64,000 bases of DNA from Sphaerisporangium corydalis (GTDB taxonomy: Bacteria > Actinomycetota > Actinomycetes > Streptosporangiales > Streptosporangiaceae): assembly GCF_025506355.1 (NCBI RefSeq), contig NZ_JANZYP010000003.1, positions 62,001 to 126,000 on the forward strand. Reading direction: 5' to 3'. Made by a program: the position numbers and the translations under genes. Under the pieces are notes generated by a model. That model was given only the letters and a program-made list of their open reading frames with translations, did not search any database and was not told the origin of the DNA. Shown in pieces: positions 52,787 through 61,800 of the stretch. Every line of letters begins with the position of its first letter. The stretch's first letter is position 1.

Positions 52787-53812
52787 TCAGGCACACACCG
52801 CCTCGAGGATCGACATATCTGATGTCGTCGCAACGACCCGCTCGAGCCGGAAACCGCAGGTCTGCAACAGCGACTCGTGTTCGCTGTGGGTGCGTTGCCT
52901 GCCCCCGGTGTGGACGAGCATCAAGATGTCCATGGCTTTGGACCAGTCGGGCCCAGGGTCGTCGGGGATGACGCTCTCCACCAGCAACAGCCGCGCATGC
53001 GGCGGAGCGGCCTTCCGCACGGCGGCCAGGATCGCCGTGGCCCGCTCGACGTCCCAGTCGTGGATCACGTCCATGAGCATGTAGGTGTCGCAGACCGGCA
53101 GCGGGTCCTTGAAGAAGTCGCCGGCTTGCAGCGTGAGCCGATCGGAGGCGATCTCCGCGGCACGCTCGATCACCGGGGGCAGGTCGAAAAGGATGCCCGT
53201 GGTTCGCTCGGCCGCGTCCACCACCGCCCGCAGTAGGTGTCCATGGCCGCCGCCGATGTCGGCGATCGTTCCGCGGTCCGAGAAGTCGTAGGCGGCCATG
53301 ACACTCGCGACCTGGATGCGCGCCTTTGAGACCATCGCGGCGTCGAAGACCCGGCCCGCCTCGGGATCACCCTGAAGGATGGCGAAGAACCCGTCCGGAT
53401 TCAGCTTGTTCGTGGCCGGGAGTCCAGTCTGGAGTGAGTAGTCGAAGTAACCCAGTTGCCTTGCAGTACGTTCGGTTCCGAATGTCGCCACGAAGTCACG
53501 CCAAGACTGGGGATGGTCGGAACGGAGCATTCGCGACGCGCCGGTGTGGGTGAAGCGGTCGTCGCCGGCCGCGAAGACGCCATGGGCGGCGAGGAGGCGA
53601 AGCACACGACTGAGGGCCTCGGGATTCGCCCCGGTGACTTCGGCCAGCTCCTGGGCCGTCCGCGGCGTGTCGTCGAGCGCGTCGGCGACGCTGAACCTGG
53701 CCACGGAGGCCAGACAGTAGCCAACGAACAGGCCCCCGAGCGCCGTGGTCAGTGTGTCGAAGGGCCCCGTCCGTCGATCGAGCGCGGCGTGGTGGTCATC
53801 ACTGGCGGCCAT
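52787..53812 (-). CDS. SAM-dependent O-methyltransferase (plant/polyketide OMT type)
   Basis: The 341-residue protein has an N-terminal winged dimerisation domain (ARFSVADALDDTPRTAQELAEVTGANPEALSRVLRLLAAHGVF) and a C-terminal Rossmann methyltransferase with glycine loop IADIGGGHGHLL near residue 175. The catalytic-base region is MDVIHDWDVERATAIL with the conserved His. Similar enzymes methylate hydroxyls of aromatic polyketides and other secondary metabolites. ATG 53812 has GGAGG 6 bp upstream. No biosynthetic genes adjoin it, and it lies inside the inverted-repeat-bounded segment, so it may have moved there as a passenger. Confidence 0.87.
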   Translation of the reverse strand: MAASDDHHAALDRRTGPFDTLTTALGGLFVGYCLASVARFSVADALDDTPRTAQELAEVTGANPEALSRVLRLLAAHGVFAAGDDRFTHTGASRMLRSDHPQSWRDFVATFGTERTARQLGYFDYSLQTGLPATNKLNPDGFFAILQGDPEAGRVFDAAMVSKARIQVASVMAAYDFSDRGTIADIGGGHGHLLRAVVDAAERTTGILFDLPPVIERAAEIASDRLTLQAGDFFKDPLPVCDTYMLMDVIHDWDVERATAILAAVRKAAPPHARLLLVESVIPDDPGPDWSKAMDILMLVHTGGRQRTHSEHESLLQTCGFRLERVVATTSDMSILEAVCA

Positions 53813-53908
53813 GAAACGCCTCCGATTTGTCCCCGGCACGTGGACGGCGCAATCGTCGTCGCAATCATTGTGCGAGCCGTAAGGAGTCGTCGACAGAGGA
53901 ATAACCCT

Positions 53909-54094
53909 TCACCACCCGTTCTTGCGCTCGACCACCGACAACAATCCACACAGCAGTTCACCGGCCGTGGCCCGGGTCTCCGGCCGGGCGAACCGGACCG
54001 CGATCCGTGCGGTCACCTCGTCTGATACCGGCCGCCGGCTCGGGGCGGCCACGCTGTCGGCGACGGCCGACGCGTGATCATCAAGACCGTCCAC
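53909..54094 (-). pseudogene. N-terminal fragment of an IS701-like transposase
   Basis: This 61-residue reading ends in RFARPETRATAGELLCGLLSVVERKNGW, which is the conserved start of DDE transposases of this group (normally followed by QLAEXAG). A stop codon directly follows VERKNGW and no catalytic part exists. It is therefore a truncated remnant, lying 231 bp inside the right inverted-repeat arm. The remainder of 53813-54352 has no gene. Confidence 0.72.
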
Positions 54095-54352
54095 AACAGA
54101 CGATGATCAACCACGCGTCTGCCGCCCTCACTCCGGACCCGACAAGTGCCGCTGCCGTACTGGCCCGGTAAGTCGGTCGCGCCGCGCCGGCCGACTCTAT
54201 TGGATCGCCCCTCGGGTGCCTTCGGCTCGACCGGCCCAGCGCTGGCGCTAAGACTGGTGCCTCCGGCGGGGGGCTTGGCACCGGGAGCGGCCAGGCGTGC
54301 GGTAGGGCCGGTAGGCCTTGGAAATACTGCCCGAGCCGAAGGCGAGGACCTT

Positions 54353-54616
54353 TCAGGGGGTGGCGGAGGTCGGGGTGGGTTCTGTGGTGGGGTCCTGGAG
54401 GAGTTCTTCCAGGACTTGTACCGCTCCGCTGATGCGGAGCAGGGTCTGCTGCAGGTCCGTGCGCTTGGCGTCCAGGGAGGCGAGCATCTCCTGGCCCGCG
54501 TGGAACTCCTCGCGGAGTGCCTCGACCCGCTTCTCCAGCAGCTCTCGCATGTGCTCATCGCTTTCTCGGGGGAGGACGTCGTTCACCGGACGCTTCCAGG
54601 GGGCCGGGTCGGTCAC
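54353..54616 (-). CDS. Small coiled-coil protein after the tail fibre
   Basis: The 87-residue product is almost one long charged helix: residues 18-78 have a heptad-like pattern (RELLEKRVEALREEF, then LASLDAKRTDLQQTLLRISGAVQVLEELL), followed by a Thr/Pro tail. ATG overlaps the tail-fibre stop by 4 bp (ATGA), so it is coupled to it as last gene of the injection-system operon. Possible roles are fibre chaperone or trimerisation partner. No family is recognised. Its stop codon touches the right arm of the 29-bp inverted repeat. Confidence 0.68.
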   Translation of the reverse strand: MTDPAPWKRPVNDVLPRESDEHMRELLEKRVEALREEFHAGQEMLASLDAKRTDLQQTLLRISGAVQVLEELLQDPTTEPTPTSATP

Positions 54617-57195
54617 AGTGCATCACCGGTGTCCGGGCCCGTGGTCAGGGTGGTCAGTCGGGTGTCGAGGGTTCGGATCTGGGATTGTTGTTCTTTGATG
54701 GCTTCGATGAGGACGGCGGTCAGTTTGCCGTAGTCGACGGACTTGTAGCCGGCCTTGTCGGTGTGCACCAGTTCGGGGAGGACGCGTTCGACGTCCTGGG
54801 CGAGTACGCCGATCTCCGGGCGGTCCACCTCGGCCAGGCGTGCCGCGCGGACGCTGTCCCAGACCTCGCGGTTGTCCTCGTCGCTCGCTTCGGGGCCGGC
54901 GGTGACCGAGGACTCGACGTCGCCGACCAGGTGGCGCAGCCCTTCGTCGTTCCAGGTGAACCGGACGCCGCGCAGCCCTTCGATCGCTCGCAGGGCGTCC
55001 GGCACGGTGGTGGCGTCGTCCTTCAGACGGGCGTCCGACGGGTAGCTGATGCCGCTGGCCCGCAGGACCGCGCCGCCGTCGCTGAAGTTGTTGATGTTCC
55101 ACCTGGGCCGGAAGATGTACCAGTACCGCCTGCTGTGGTCGGGCCCTTCGAAGCCCCATTCGTACCCGGGGTGGAAGTAGATCTGGCCGTCCGCGTAGAT
55201 GTCGTGGGACGCGCGGATGTCGGTGGTGAAGAGCGTGCCGACGGTCAGGTTGCTGTAGGTGTCGATGTTGAGGTCGCCGGCCTTGATGTGCAGCCCGTCG
55301 CCGCGTGCCTCCAGGCGGTGCCAGAACCGGTTGGCGTGGTGGAAGCGGATGCTCGGCGCGATCTCGGGGATCTTCGGGCTGCCGGACTCTTCCTGGAACA
55401 GTTCCAGGAAGAGCTGCTTGCCGCCGGTGGTCGCGGTCGGTTCGCGGCGCAGGACCAGGTGCCGTTCGCCGGCGCTGACGGTGAGCTTGTTCCCGGGGTC
55501 GGGCGCGTTGGTGCCGATCGAGACGTTGCCGGCCCTGCTGACGCGCAGACGCCAGGCGTCGTTGCTCCAGAAGCCGATGTCGCCGCCTTCGAGGCCGCCG
55601 ACGAAACCCTTCAGGTCGGTGCCGACCCACAGCCCGCCGTCGTCGCTGGCGGAGTGCAGCCGGCCGTCGACCCGCAGGTCGACCGAGTACCGGTCGCTGC
55701 CGGCCACGTGCAGCTTCGCCTTCGGGTCGGTCGTGCCGACGCCGGACTTGCCGGCCACAGTGAGCACTCCGCCGATCTTGCCGTCGCGGGTGACGGTGAT
55801 GTTCTGGCCGGCGGTGAGGTCCTTCTTGGCGGTGATGTTCTGGTCGGCGGTGATGTTCTGGGTCGCGGATATGTCCTTCTTGGCGGTGATGTTCTGGTCG
55901 GTGGTGATGTTCTGGCTTGCGGTGATGTCTCTCTTGGCGGTGATGTTCTCGGCGGTGATGTCTTTCTTGGCGGTGACGTTGTCGGCGGTGATGTCCCTTC
56001 TGGCGGTGATATTTTCGGCGGATATGTCCTTTTTAGCGGTGACGTTCTGGCCCGCGGAGACGTCCTTGGCCGCGGACACGTTCTGGCCGGACGTGATGTC
56101 CGTGGTCGCGGAGAGGGCCTGCACGCTCAGGTTGCTGTAGTTCTCCGAGCCGGTGTTGCCGTCCTTGACGTGCAGCCCGTCGCTTCGTGCCTCCAGGCGG
56201 TGCCAGAACCGGTTGGCGTGGTGGAAGCGGATGCTCGGCGCGACCTCGGGGACCTTCGGGCCGGCGGCGTCCTCCTGGTACAGCTCCAGGAAGATCTGCC
56301 TGCCGCCGGTGGTGGCGGTCGGCTCGCGGCGCAGGACCAGATGCCGGTCACCGGCGGTGACGGTGAGCCTGGTCGTGGCGTCGGGGGTGCCGGAGCCGAT
56401 GGAGACGTTGCCGTTCTTGCCGACGCGCAGGCGCCAGGCGTCGTTGTTCCAGAAGCCGATGTCGCCGCCTTCGACGCCGCCGATGAACCCCTTCGGCTGG
56501 GTGCCGACCCACAGGCCGCCGTCGTCGCTTGCGGAGTGCAGGCGGCCGTCGACCCGCAGGTCGATCGAGTACCGGGCGCCCCCGGCGACGTGCAGTCTCG
56601 CCAGCGGTTCGGCGACGCCGACGCCGAGGACGCCCGGCACCCGCAGGCCCGTGCGCTCGGCGAAGCCCGTGTCGACGGTCACCTCGCCGCCCGCGCTCAC
56701 CGCCAGGTGCGCCAGTGTCACGGAGGAGGCGCCCACCAGGTCCCACCGCGTCTCGGCCTGGTCGGCGCGGATCGCGAACGGCTCCTCGCCGGATAGGAAG
56801 ACGCCGAGGGCGGGGGTCTCGTCCCACCGCGTGTTCTCCTTGCTGCCCTCCGAGGTCGCCATGGCGGCCTCGGACGCAAGGTAGGCGATGGCGATGCCGA
56901 TGCCGCTCTTGCCGCGGAACCGCTCGGGCAGGTGGACCTCGACGGGCGAGGGCAGCACGATCTGCCGGCCGAGCCGGTCGAAGGCGCCGCCCGCCGCCAC
57001 GACGACGAGGTTCTGGCCGGTGGCGGTGACCTCGAGCCCGTGGTGGACGCCGGTGGTGCGGAGCGCCTTCGCGATCCCGTGCACGCGGTCGAGGTGGTAG
57101 TGCTGCTCGTCGATGAAGTCGACGTCCCGCAGGAACTGGCCGTCGAAGAAGCGGACTCGTCGCTGTACCACGTCGGGCTGGTCGTACTTGCTCAC
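54613..57195 (-). CDS. Contractile-injection-system tail fibre with duplicated module and C-terminal S74 chaperone
   Basis: The 860-residue protein starts at GTG. Residues 1-190 are a particle-attachment-like domain (VRFFDGQFLRDVDFIDEQHYHLDRVHG). A module of about 155 residues occurs twice (about 200-360 and 493-645; both contain RVDGRLHSASDDGGLWVG and RFHHANRFWHRLEAR). Between them, residues about 365-470 are short repeats of NITAKKDISA type. The C-terminal 145 residues match the peptidase S74 intramolecular chaperone: SDARLKDD with Ser720/Asp721/Lys725, then IGVLAQDVERVLPELV and YKSVDYGKLTAVLIEAIKEQ. This domain trimerises phage fibres and usually cleaves itself before the Ser. The protein probably provides target binding. 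Confidence 0.88.
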   Translation of the reverse strand: MSKYDQPDVVQRRVRFFDGQFLRDVDFIDEQHYHLDRVHGIAKALRTTGVHHGLEVTATGQNLVVVAAGGAFDRLGRQIVLPSPVEVHLPERFRGKSGIGIAIAYLASEAAMATSEGSKENTRWDETPALGVFLSGEEPFAIRADQAETRWDLVGASSVTLAHLAVSAGGEVTVDTGFAERTGLRVPGVLGVGVAEPLARLHVAGGARYSIDLRVDGRLHSASDDGGLWVGTQPKGFIGGVEGGDIGFWNNDAWRLRVGKNGNVSIGSGTPDATTRLTVTAGDRHLVLRREPTATTGGRQIFLELYQEDAAGPKVPEVAPSIRFHHANRFWHRLEARSDGLHVKDGNTGSENYSNLSVQALSATTDITSGQNVSAAKDVSAGQNVTAKKDISAENITARRDITADNVTAKKDITAENITAKRDITASQNITTDQNITAKKDISATQNITADQNITAKKDLTAGQNITVTRDGKIGGVLTVAGKSGVGTTDPKAKLHVAGSDRYSVDLRVDGRLHSASDDGGLWVGTDLKGFVGGLEGGDIGFWSNDAWRLRVSRAGNVSIGTNAPDPGNKLTVSAGERHLVLRREPTATTGGKQLFLELFQEESGSPKIPEIAPSIRFHHANRFWHRLEARGDGLHIKAGDLNIDTYSNLTVGTLFTTDIRASHDIYADGQIYFHPGYEWGFEGPDHSRRYWYIFRPRWNINNFSDGGAVLRASGISYPSDARLKDDATTVPDALRAIEGLRGVRFTWNDEGLRHLVGDVESSVTAGPEASDEDNREVWDSVRAARLAEVDRPEIGVLAQDVERVLPELVHTDKAGYKSVDYGKLTAVLIEAIKEQQSQIRTLDTRLTTLTTGPDTGDAL
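55790..56085 (-). repeat. In-frame repeat array inside the tail-fibre gene
   Basis: Roughly ten units of 18-36 bp (core ggcggtgatgttctggtcggc on the plus strand) encode tandem NITAKKDISA-like peptides. Variable unit number here would lengthen or shorten the fibre without changing frame, since the units are multiples of 3. Confidence 0.85.
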
Positions 57196-57205
57196 AACGG
57201 TCCTC

Positions 57206-57850
57206 TCATGTCGGTTCGCCGGCCGCGACCGGCGCGTCGTTCGTGCCGAGCAGGGTGTTGTGGCCGAGGATCAGCGGCTTGGTGCCGGGGTTCGCGGCCA
57301 TGAACTCCTCCGACACCAGGCGCATGGTCGGAGTGACGATCTTCAGCGCGTAGAAGGTGTGCGCGGGTTTCTCGCTGTCGATGATGGCCCTGGCCGTCTC
57401 CTGGAGCGCGCGCAGCCGGACGGGGTCGGCCTCGTTCAGGGTGAGCCGCACCTGGAAGTAGTGCGCGGGCCGGTCGAAGTCGTCGAAGACGGCGACGTCG
57501 CCCGTCCGGCCGCCGTTGATCGGCCGGACGTAGATCTCCAGGAGTTTGCGCAGGCCGGCCGGGGTGCCGCGCTCGCGGTAGAGGGGGACGACCTCGTTGA
57601 TGAAGTCGCGCCTGGTCTCGACCGGCCAGTCCGCGCGCAGGCTGAGCGCCACCCATCCGGCGAGCCAGGGAAGGAACTCCTCAGGGGCCGACTGCGGGTC
57701 CAGGTAGGCGGGAAGGCCCTCGATGGTGTTCTCCAGGCCGGTGAACACCGTCTCGAACGCCGCGAGGAAGGCGCCGAGGAAGTCGTCGCGCATGGCGGCG
57801 GGCAGCAGGTCCAGGTAGCCGCTCATCGGCGGCCCGTCGGGGACGCTCAC
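57206..57850 (-). CDS. Phage tail protein I-like baseplate protein
   Basis: The 214-residue protein of the gpI/TIGR02242 type contains YLDLLPAAMRDDFLGAFLAAFETVFTGLENTIEGLPAYLDPQSAPEEFLPWLAGWV and RGTPAGLRKLLEIYV. It connects the baseplate wedge to the tail fibre. The preferred start is GTG 57850, which overlaps the preceding stop by 4 bp (GTGA); ATG 57826 is an alternative. The fibre gene starts 10 bp after its stop codon, in agreement with that role. Confidence 0.87.
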   Translation of the reverse strand: MSVPDGPPMSGYLDLLPAAMRDDFLGAFLAAFETVFTGLENTIEGLPAYLDPQSAPEEFLPWLAGWVALSLRADWPVETRRDFINEVVPLYRERGTPAGLRKLLEIYVRPINGGRTGDVAVFDDFDRPAHYFQVRLTLNEADPVRLRALQETARAIIDSEKPAHTFYALKIVTPTMRLVSEEFMAANPGTKPLILGHNTLLGTNDAPVAAGEPT

Positions 57851-58821
57851 GACCCGGCCCGCCACTCGTCCTCGAACGCGACCCGCGAGGCCTGGTGGCA
57901 GGTCAGGTGGACCCGGGTCAGCTCGGCCAGCTCATGATCGTCCAGCGCGATCCCGGCCACCTCGCCCTCCCGGCCGGGGATGGGGGTGCCGCCGCGCAGG
58001 ACGACGGCGTCCACGTAGTCGGTGAACGGAGACCGGTCCAGCAGCGTGTAGATCTCGGAGGCGTACACGTCCCTGCCGAACGGCCAGCCGTCCTTGGCCG
58101 TGCCGCCGGTGAGGGGCCCGAGGAAGGTGCGCAGCCGGTCGAGCATGTCGTCGAACGCCTCCTGCGGTGGCGCGTCGGCGCCGAGCGCGACCACCGCCTC
58201 GACCTCGATCCGCACGTAGGCGGGCCCGACGACGTGGTGCCGGGTGGTGAGCAGGCGGCGCCCGTCCAGGAAGTCCCACAGCGCCGCCGCGACGGCCGGG
58301 TCCAGCACCGGACGCGGGTACGGCCCTGGGCCGGGTGGCCCCGGGACGGCGACCACGCTCACGTGCCCGGGGGCCTCGGCCGCGCGGACGTCGGGGTCGG
58401 CGGCCGACAGGTCACGCCCCGGCACGCACCGCGCCCGCACGATCTCCTGCCCGAGCGCCGTTCCCGTGCCGCCGAGGACCAGGCGCTCGAAGTCGCCGGG
58501 GGTGGCCGCGCGGTAGGGCTCGCGCAGGGCGCGGGTCGTCGCGCGGACGCGCTCCTCCAGGCTCGAGGCCTCGGGCGGCGAGCCCTCCGGCGGTGGCCCG
58601 TTCAGCAGGCCGAGGAACCGCTCGGTGTGGGCGGGCGTGACCTGGTCGACCTGGAACATCGCCGTCTCGGTGAGCCAGGCGAGCATCTCCACCAGCGCGA
58701 TGCCCGGGTCGCCCGGGTTGTGGTCGGTCCACCCGGGGGCCAGTACGGGGATGAGCGCCCTGGCCTCGGCGACGAGGTCGGCGAAGGTGTGGTCGTCCAG
58801 GTTCGGCAGGGGGATGGGCAT
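57847..58821 (-). CDS. Second baseplate wedge protein (Afp12/gpJ-related)
   Basis: In this 324-residue protein the start (LPNLDDHTFADLVAEARALIPVLAPGWTDHNPGDPGIALVEMLAWLTETAMFQVDQV) is the standard beginning of putative baseplate-assembly proteins of extracellular contractile injection systems. The C-terminal half (YVRIEVEAVVALGADAPPQEAFDDMLDRLRTFLGPLTGG, GWPFGRDVYASEIYTLLDR) matches the gpJ-like end. It is much shorter than the 1177-residue protein upstream and probably pairs with it in the wedge. Sixteen bp separate the two genes. Confidence 0.83.
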   Translation of the reverse strand: MPIPLPNLDDHTFADLVAEARALIPVLAPGWTDHNPGDPGIALVEMLAWLTETAMFQVDQVTPAHTERFLGLLNGPPPEGSPPEASSLEERVRATTRALREPYRAATPGDFERLVLGGTGTALGQEIVRARCVPGRDLSAADPDVRAAEAPGHVSVVAVPGPPGPGPYPRPVLDPAVAAALWDFLDGRRLLTTRHHVVGPAYVRIEVEAVVALGADAPPQEAFDDMLDRLRTFLGPLTGGTAKDGWPFGRDVYASEIYTLLDRSPFTDYVDAVVLRGGTPIPGREGEVAGIALDDHELAELTRVHLTCHQASRVAFEDEWRAGS

Positions 58822-58837
58822 GACCTGTTCCTTGTCG

Positions 58838-61800
58838 TCACAGCTTCACGGTGATCGTGTGGTCTCCCGAGCAGACGAGGGCCCGGCCGAGCCAGTCCCG
58901 TACCTCCGCCTCCGGCGCCGGCGGCCCGCCCGGCCCGAGCCTGCGGCCGAGCTCCCTTCCCAGCAGGGTCGCGAACTGCTCGCTCGGCACCGCCAGGGGG
59001 GTCAGGGCGATGTCCAGCGAGTGGACGTGGTCGACGCCGGGCAGCGCCTCGACGACCGAGTACAGGTCGGAGGGGCGGGGCCTGCGGCCGAAGTCCCAGC
59101 CCTCGCCGAGCGGCCCGCCGGTCAGCGGGTGCAGGTAGGCGCGCAGCGCCCCCGACACCCGGGCCACCAGCGGGTCGGCCACGTCGGCCGACACGGCGAC
59201 CACCGTCGTGGTGACCACGGCCTCGATCCATTCCGGCCCGGCGGCCTTGACGACCGCGGTCGCCGGGCAGCGGGCCCTGAGGTGGTCCTCGACCTGGCGC
59301 AGCAGGACCAGCCCGGGGATCGGCCGGGCCGCGGCGGACTCCGGGACCACGATCACCGTGGTGGCGCCGGCGGCGACGTTCAAATGCTCCTCGGTGGGTT
59401 CGGGGGAGCCGGGGTCGAGCCACAGGGCGTACGGGTTGAAACCGTCCGGCGGCACCGCGCGCGCCCGGACGACCTCGGGGGAGGACTCCACGGCGAGGTC
59501 CTCGATGTCCTGCGCGGTGACGGCCCGCCCTCGGTGCCGCAGCGCCTTGGGGCCCCGCGCGCGCAGCCGGGCCTCCGGCTCGACCGGCGTGCCGCCCTGG
59601 GAGTCCTCGTGGTTGGTCACCGCGTCGACGTAGGGGACGGCGGACTGCAGGCGGGTGATCGTCCCCGCCGGCCGGTTGCCGTGCGCCCCGCCCCCGGTGC
59701 GGTAGGTGAGGCTGATGTTGTTGTCCCCGCGCGGCGGCAGGCGCCCGGCCTCTCCGTCGCCGAACCTGATCTCACCGGTGAGCGGGTCGGCGGTGTAGTG
59801 CCGGTCGAGCGGCCCCGAGGCGCTGAAGTCGGGGACGGCGTGCCAGCGCACCAGCGTCTCGCCGTCCCTGCCCAGCCCGTCGGCGGCCGGGGTGACCGCG
59901 TCGGTGCCCTCCGCCGCGCGGAGCGCCGTGGCCTCGGCGTGGGCGGGCGGCTCGGGTTCGCGCACCACGAGCCGCTGGCCGGGCAGCACGGGGGTCTGCG
60001 CGGTCACGAAGGTCTGGCCGGGCTCGCCGTTGCCCGCGCCCAGGTTCTCCTCGACGGTGACGGCCTGCGCCGCCCACGTCGTGTTCGGCGTCACGCGGCG
60101 CAGCCGGGGCGGGTAGGGGAACTGGCCCTTCTCCCACCGGCCACGGATCCACCAGCCGTCCTGGCCGAAGCACGAGCGGGAGATGAGGTCGTCCGGGCCG
60201 ACGAACCGGATGAGCCCGCCTCGGGACAGGCCGCCGGTCTCGTCGGCGGCGGCCAGCGTCGTCCACCCCGAAGGGCCGCTGTACTCCCACACGACGCGGG
60301 GCGGGTCGCTCTGCTCGCTCCGCGCGAGCCGGTCGGCCCCGACGTCCTCGGGCGCGGGCGGTTCGACCTGGAGGTACAGCGTCACCGGGCGCGGGGAGAA
60401 GGGGGCGCCGAAGCACAGGTAGAGCGCGGGGTCGCGCTCGGCGCCCGTGGCGAACGGGGTGAACGGCCCGGCGCCGGCCGTCACGTAGGTGAAGTCGTTG
60501 TGGCCGACGCACACCTCGGCGGGCACCTCGGCCGCCCGGTCCCCGCCCGGCCGCCACGACAGCGTCTTGACCATGGGCGGCGCGAACGTGGCGTCCACGA
60601 GCCGGTAGCCGGTCTCCCCCGAGGCGGGCGGCACGTACCGCGCCGCCGTGCCGTAGTCGCCGGCGGTCAGGCGGGCCCGCACCCAGTGGCGCACGTCGCC
60701 GTTGACCGCGACGGGCTCGCCGGGCATCGTGATCCGGAGCACGGCGTCGCCGGTGAACGCGTAGCCGTCCGTTCCGGCCGCCGCGTCCTGCCACTCCTTG
60801 CCGTTCCAGGTCTCCCAGGCCACCATCGGCGAGCCTTCGGTGCGCACCTTCGGCACCGGGCCGCCGTCGGACGCGTTGGTCAGCGTCACGGCCAGGTCGA
60901 GCACCGCGCCCGGCCGGGCCAGCTCGGCGGGGCAGGCGCAGTAGAACGTGTCGTTGAAGGCCGGGCGCTCGCCGAACGGCAGGAAGTCCTTGCTCAGGTC
61001 GACGGGGGCGGCGTCCAGGAAGGCGGCGGGCGACGGCATCGCCTCGGGGGCGGTGTCCACCCGCAGGGCGACGCCGGTCACCTCCGGCAGGTCCCAGCCG
61101 TACCCGGCCGTCAGCGTGCCCACCTGGGGCAGCGTCCCGTACGCGCCGCCGGCGTCGTCGATCTCCACTCTGAGCCACCGGCCGAGGCGGCCGTGGAACG
61201 CCTCGCGCGACCAGTCGGCGGGCACCCCGAAGGAGACCCGGCCGTCGCCGGTCAGGGCCAGGGTGGTGTCGGTGAGGCCCGGCGTGCCGCGCTCGCCGGC
61301 CCTCGAGGAGGATCGGCCCAGCTCCCGCCACCCGCCGGAGGACCGGTAGGACCAGACCAGGCGCACCGGCACCGAGGCGCTGCGCGGCGTCCCCGGCCGG
61401 GAGAGCGCGAAGTCGAGGTACGCCGTCCCGCCTCCGGCGGCGATCACGTCGTCGGCGCTGAGGTAGAACCACTTGACCTGGCTGGTGGCGCCGAACGGGT
61501 ACACCCCGGCCACCTCGCCGCGCGGCGCCGAGGCGCCGGACGCCACGGCCTCGGGCGCGATCCCCGACCTGCCGGACGCCAGGGGCATGCCCAGCCGGCC
61601 GCGCACCCACCCCGCCGAGATCCCGTTCACCACCGACGGCGGCAGGCTCGGCAGGCCGGGAAGGGTCACGGCCCACGTGCCGTCCGCCACGGCCGAGCGG
61701 TGGGCGACCGGCCGCCAGGCGGCGCCGTCCCAGCGGGACCAGGTGATCGGCCAGCCGTCCAGCAGCGCCGCGTCCGGGGTGCGGAGCAGCAGCGTGACCT

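Larger units (their letters stand above)
52442..54353. mobile_element. Segment bounded by a perfect 29-bp inverted repeat (decayed insertion-sequence derivative?)
   Basis: Bases 52442-52470 recur exactly, as reverse complement, at 54325-54353. The repeat runs from AAAGGTCCTCGCC to GCTCGGGCAGTA. Between the arms lie an anti-sigma ATPase fragment, an O-methyltransferase and the 5' end of a transposase gene pointing left, whose upstream side faces the right arm as expected for an IS. No target-site duplication is visible. The right arm overlaps the stop codon of the coiled-coil gene by one base. The left arm is also part of a local 10-bp hairpin (52433-52442 with 52455-52464), so a shared terminator-like element cannot be excluded. 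Confidence 0.55.

Noticed and set aside
52508-52822. Plus-strand ORF of 104 codons
   Set aside because: The opposite strand of the same bases reads as the degenerate anti-sigma ATPase, which explains the coding-like pattern.
54513-56796. Plus-strand reading opposite the tail fibre with Val/Gly/Asp repeats
   Set aside because: Its repeats mirror the in-frame repeats of the fibre gene on the other strand.
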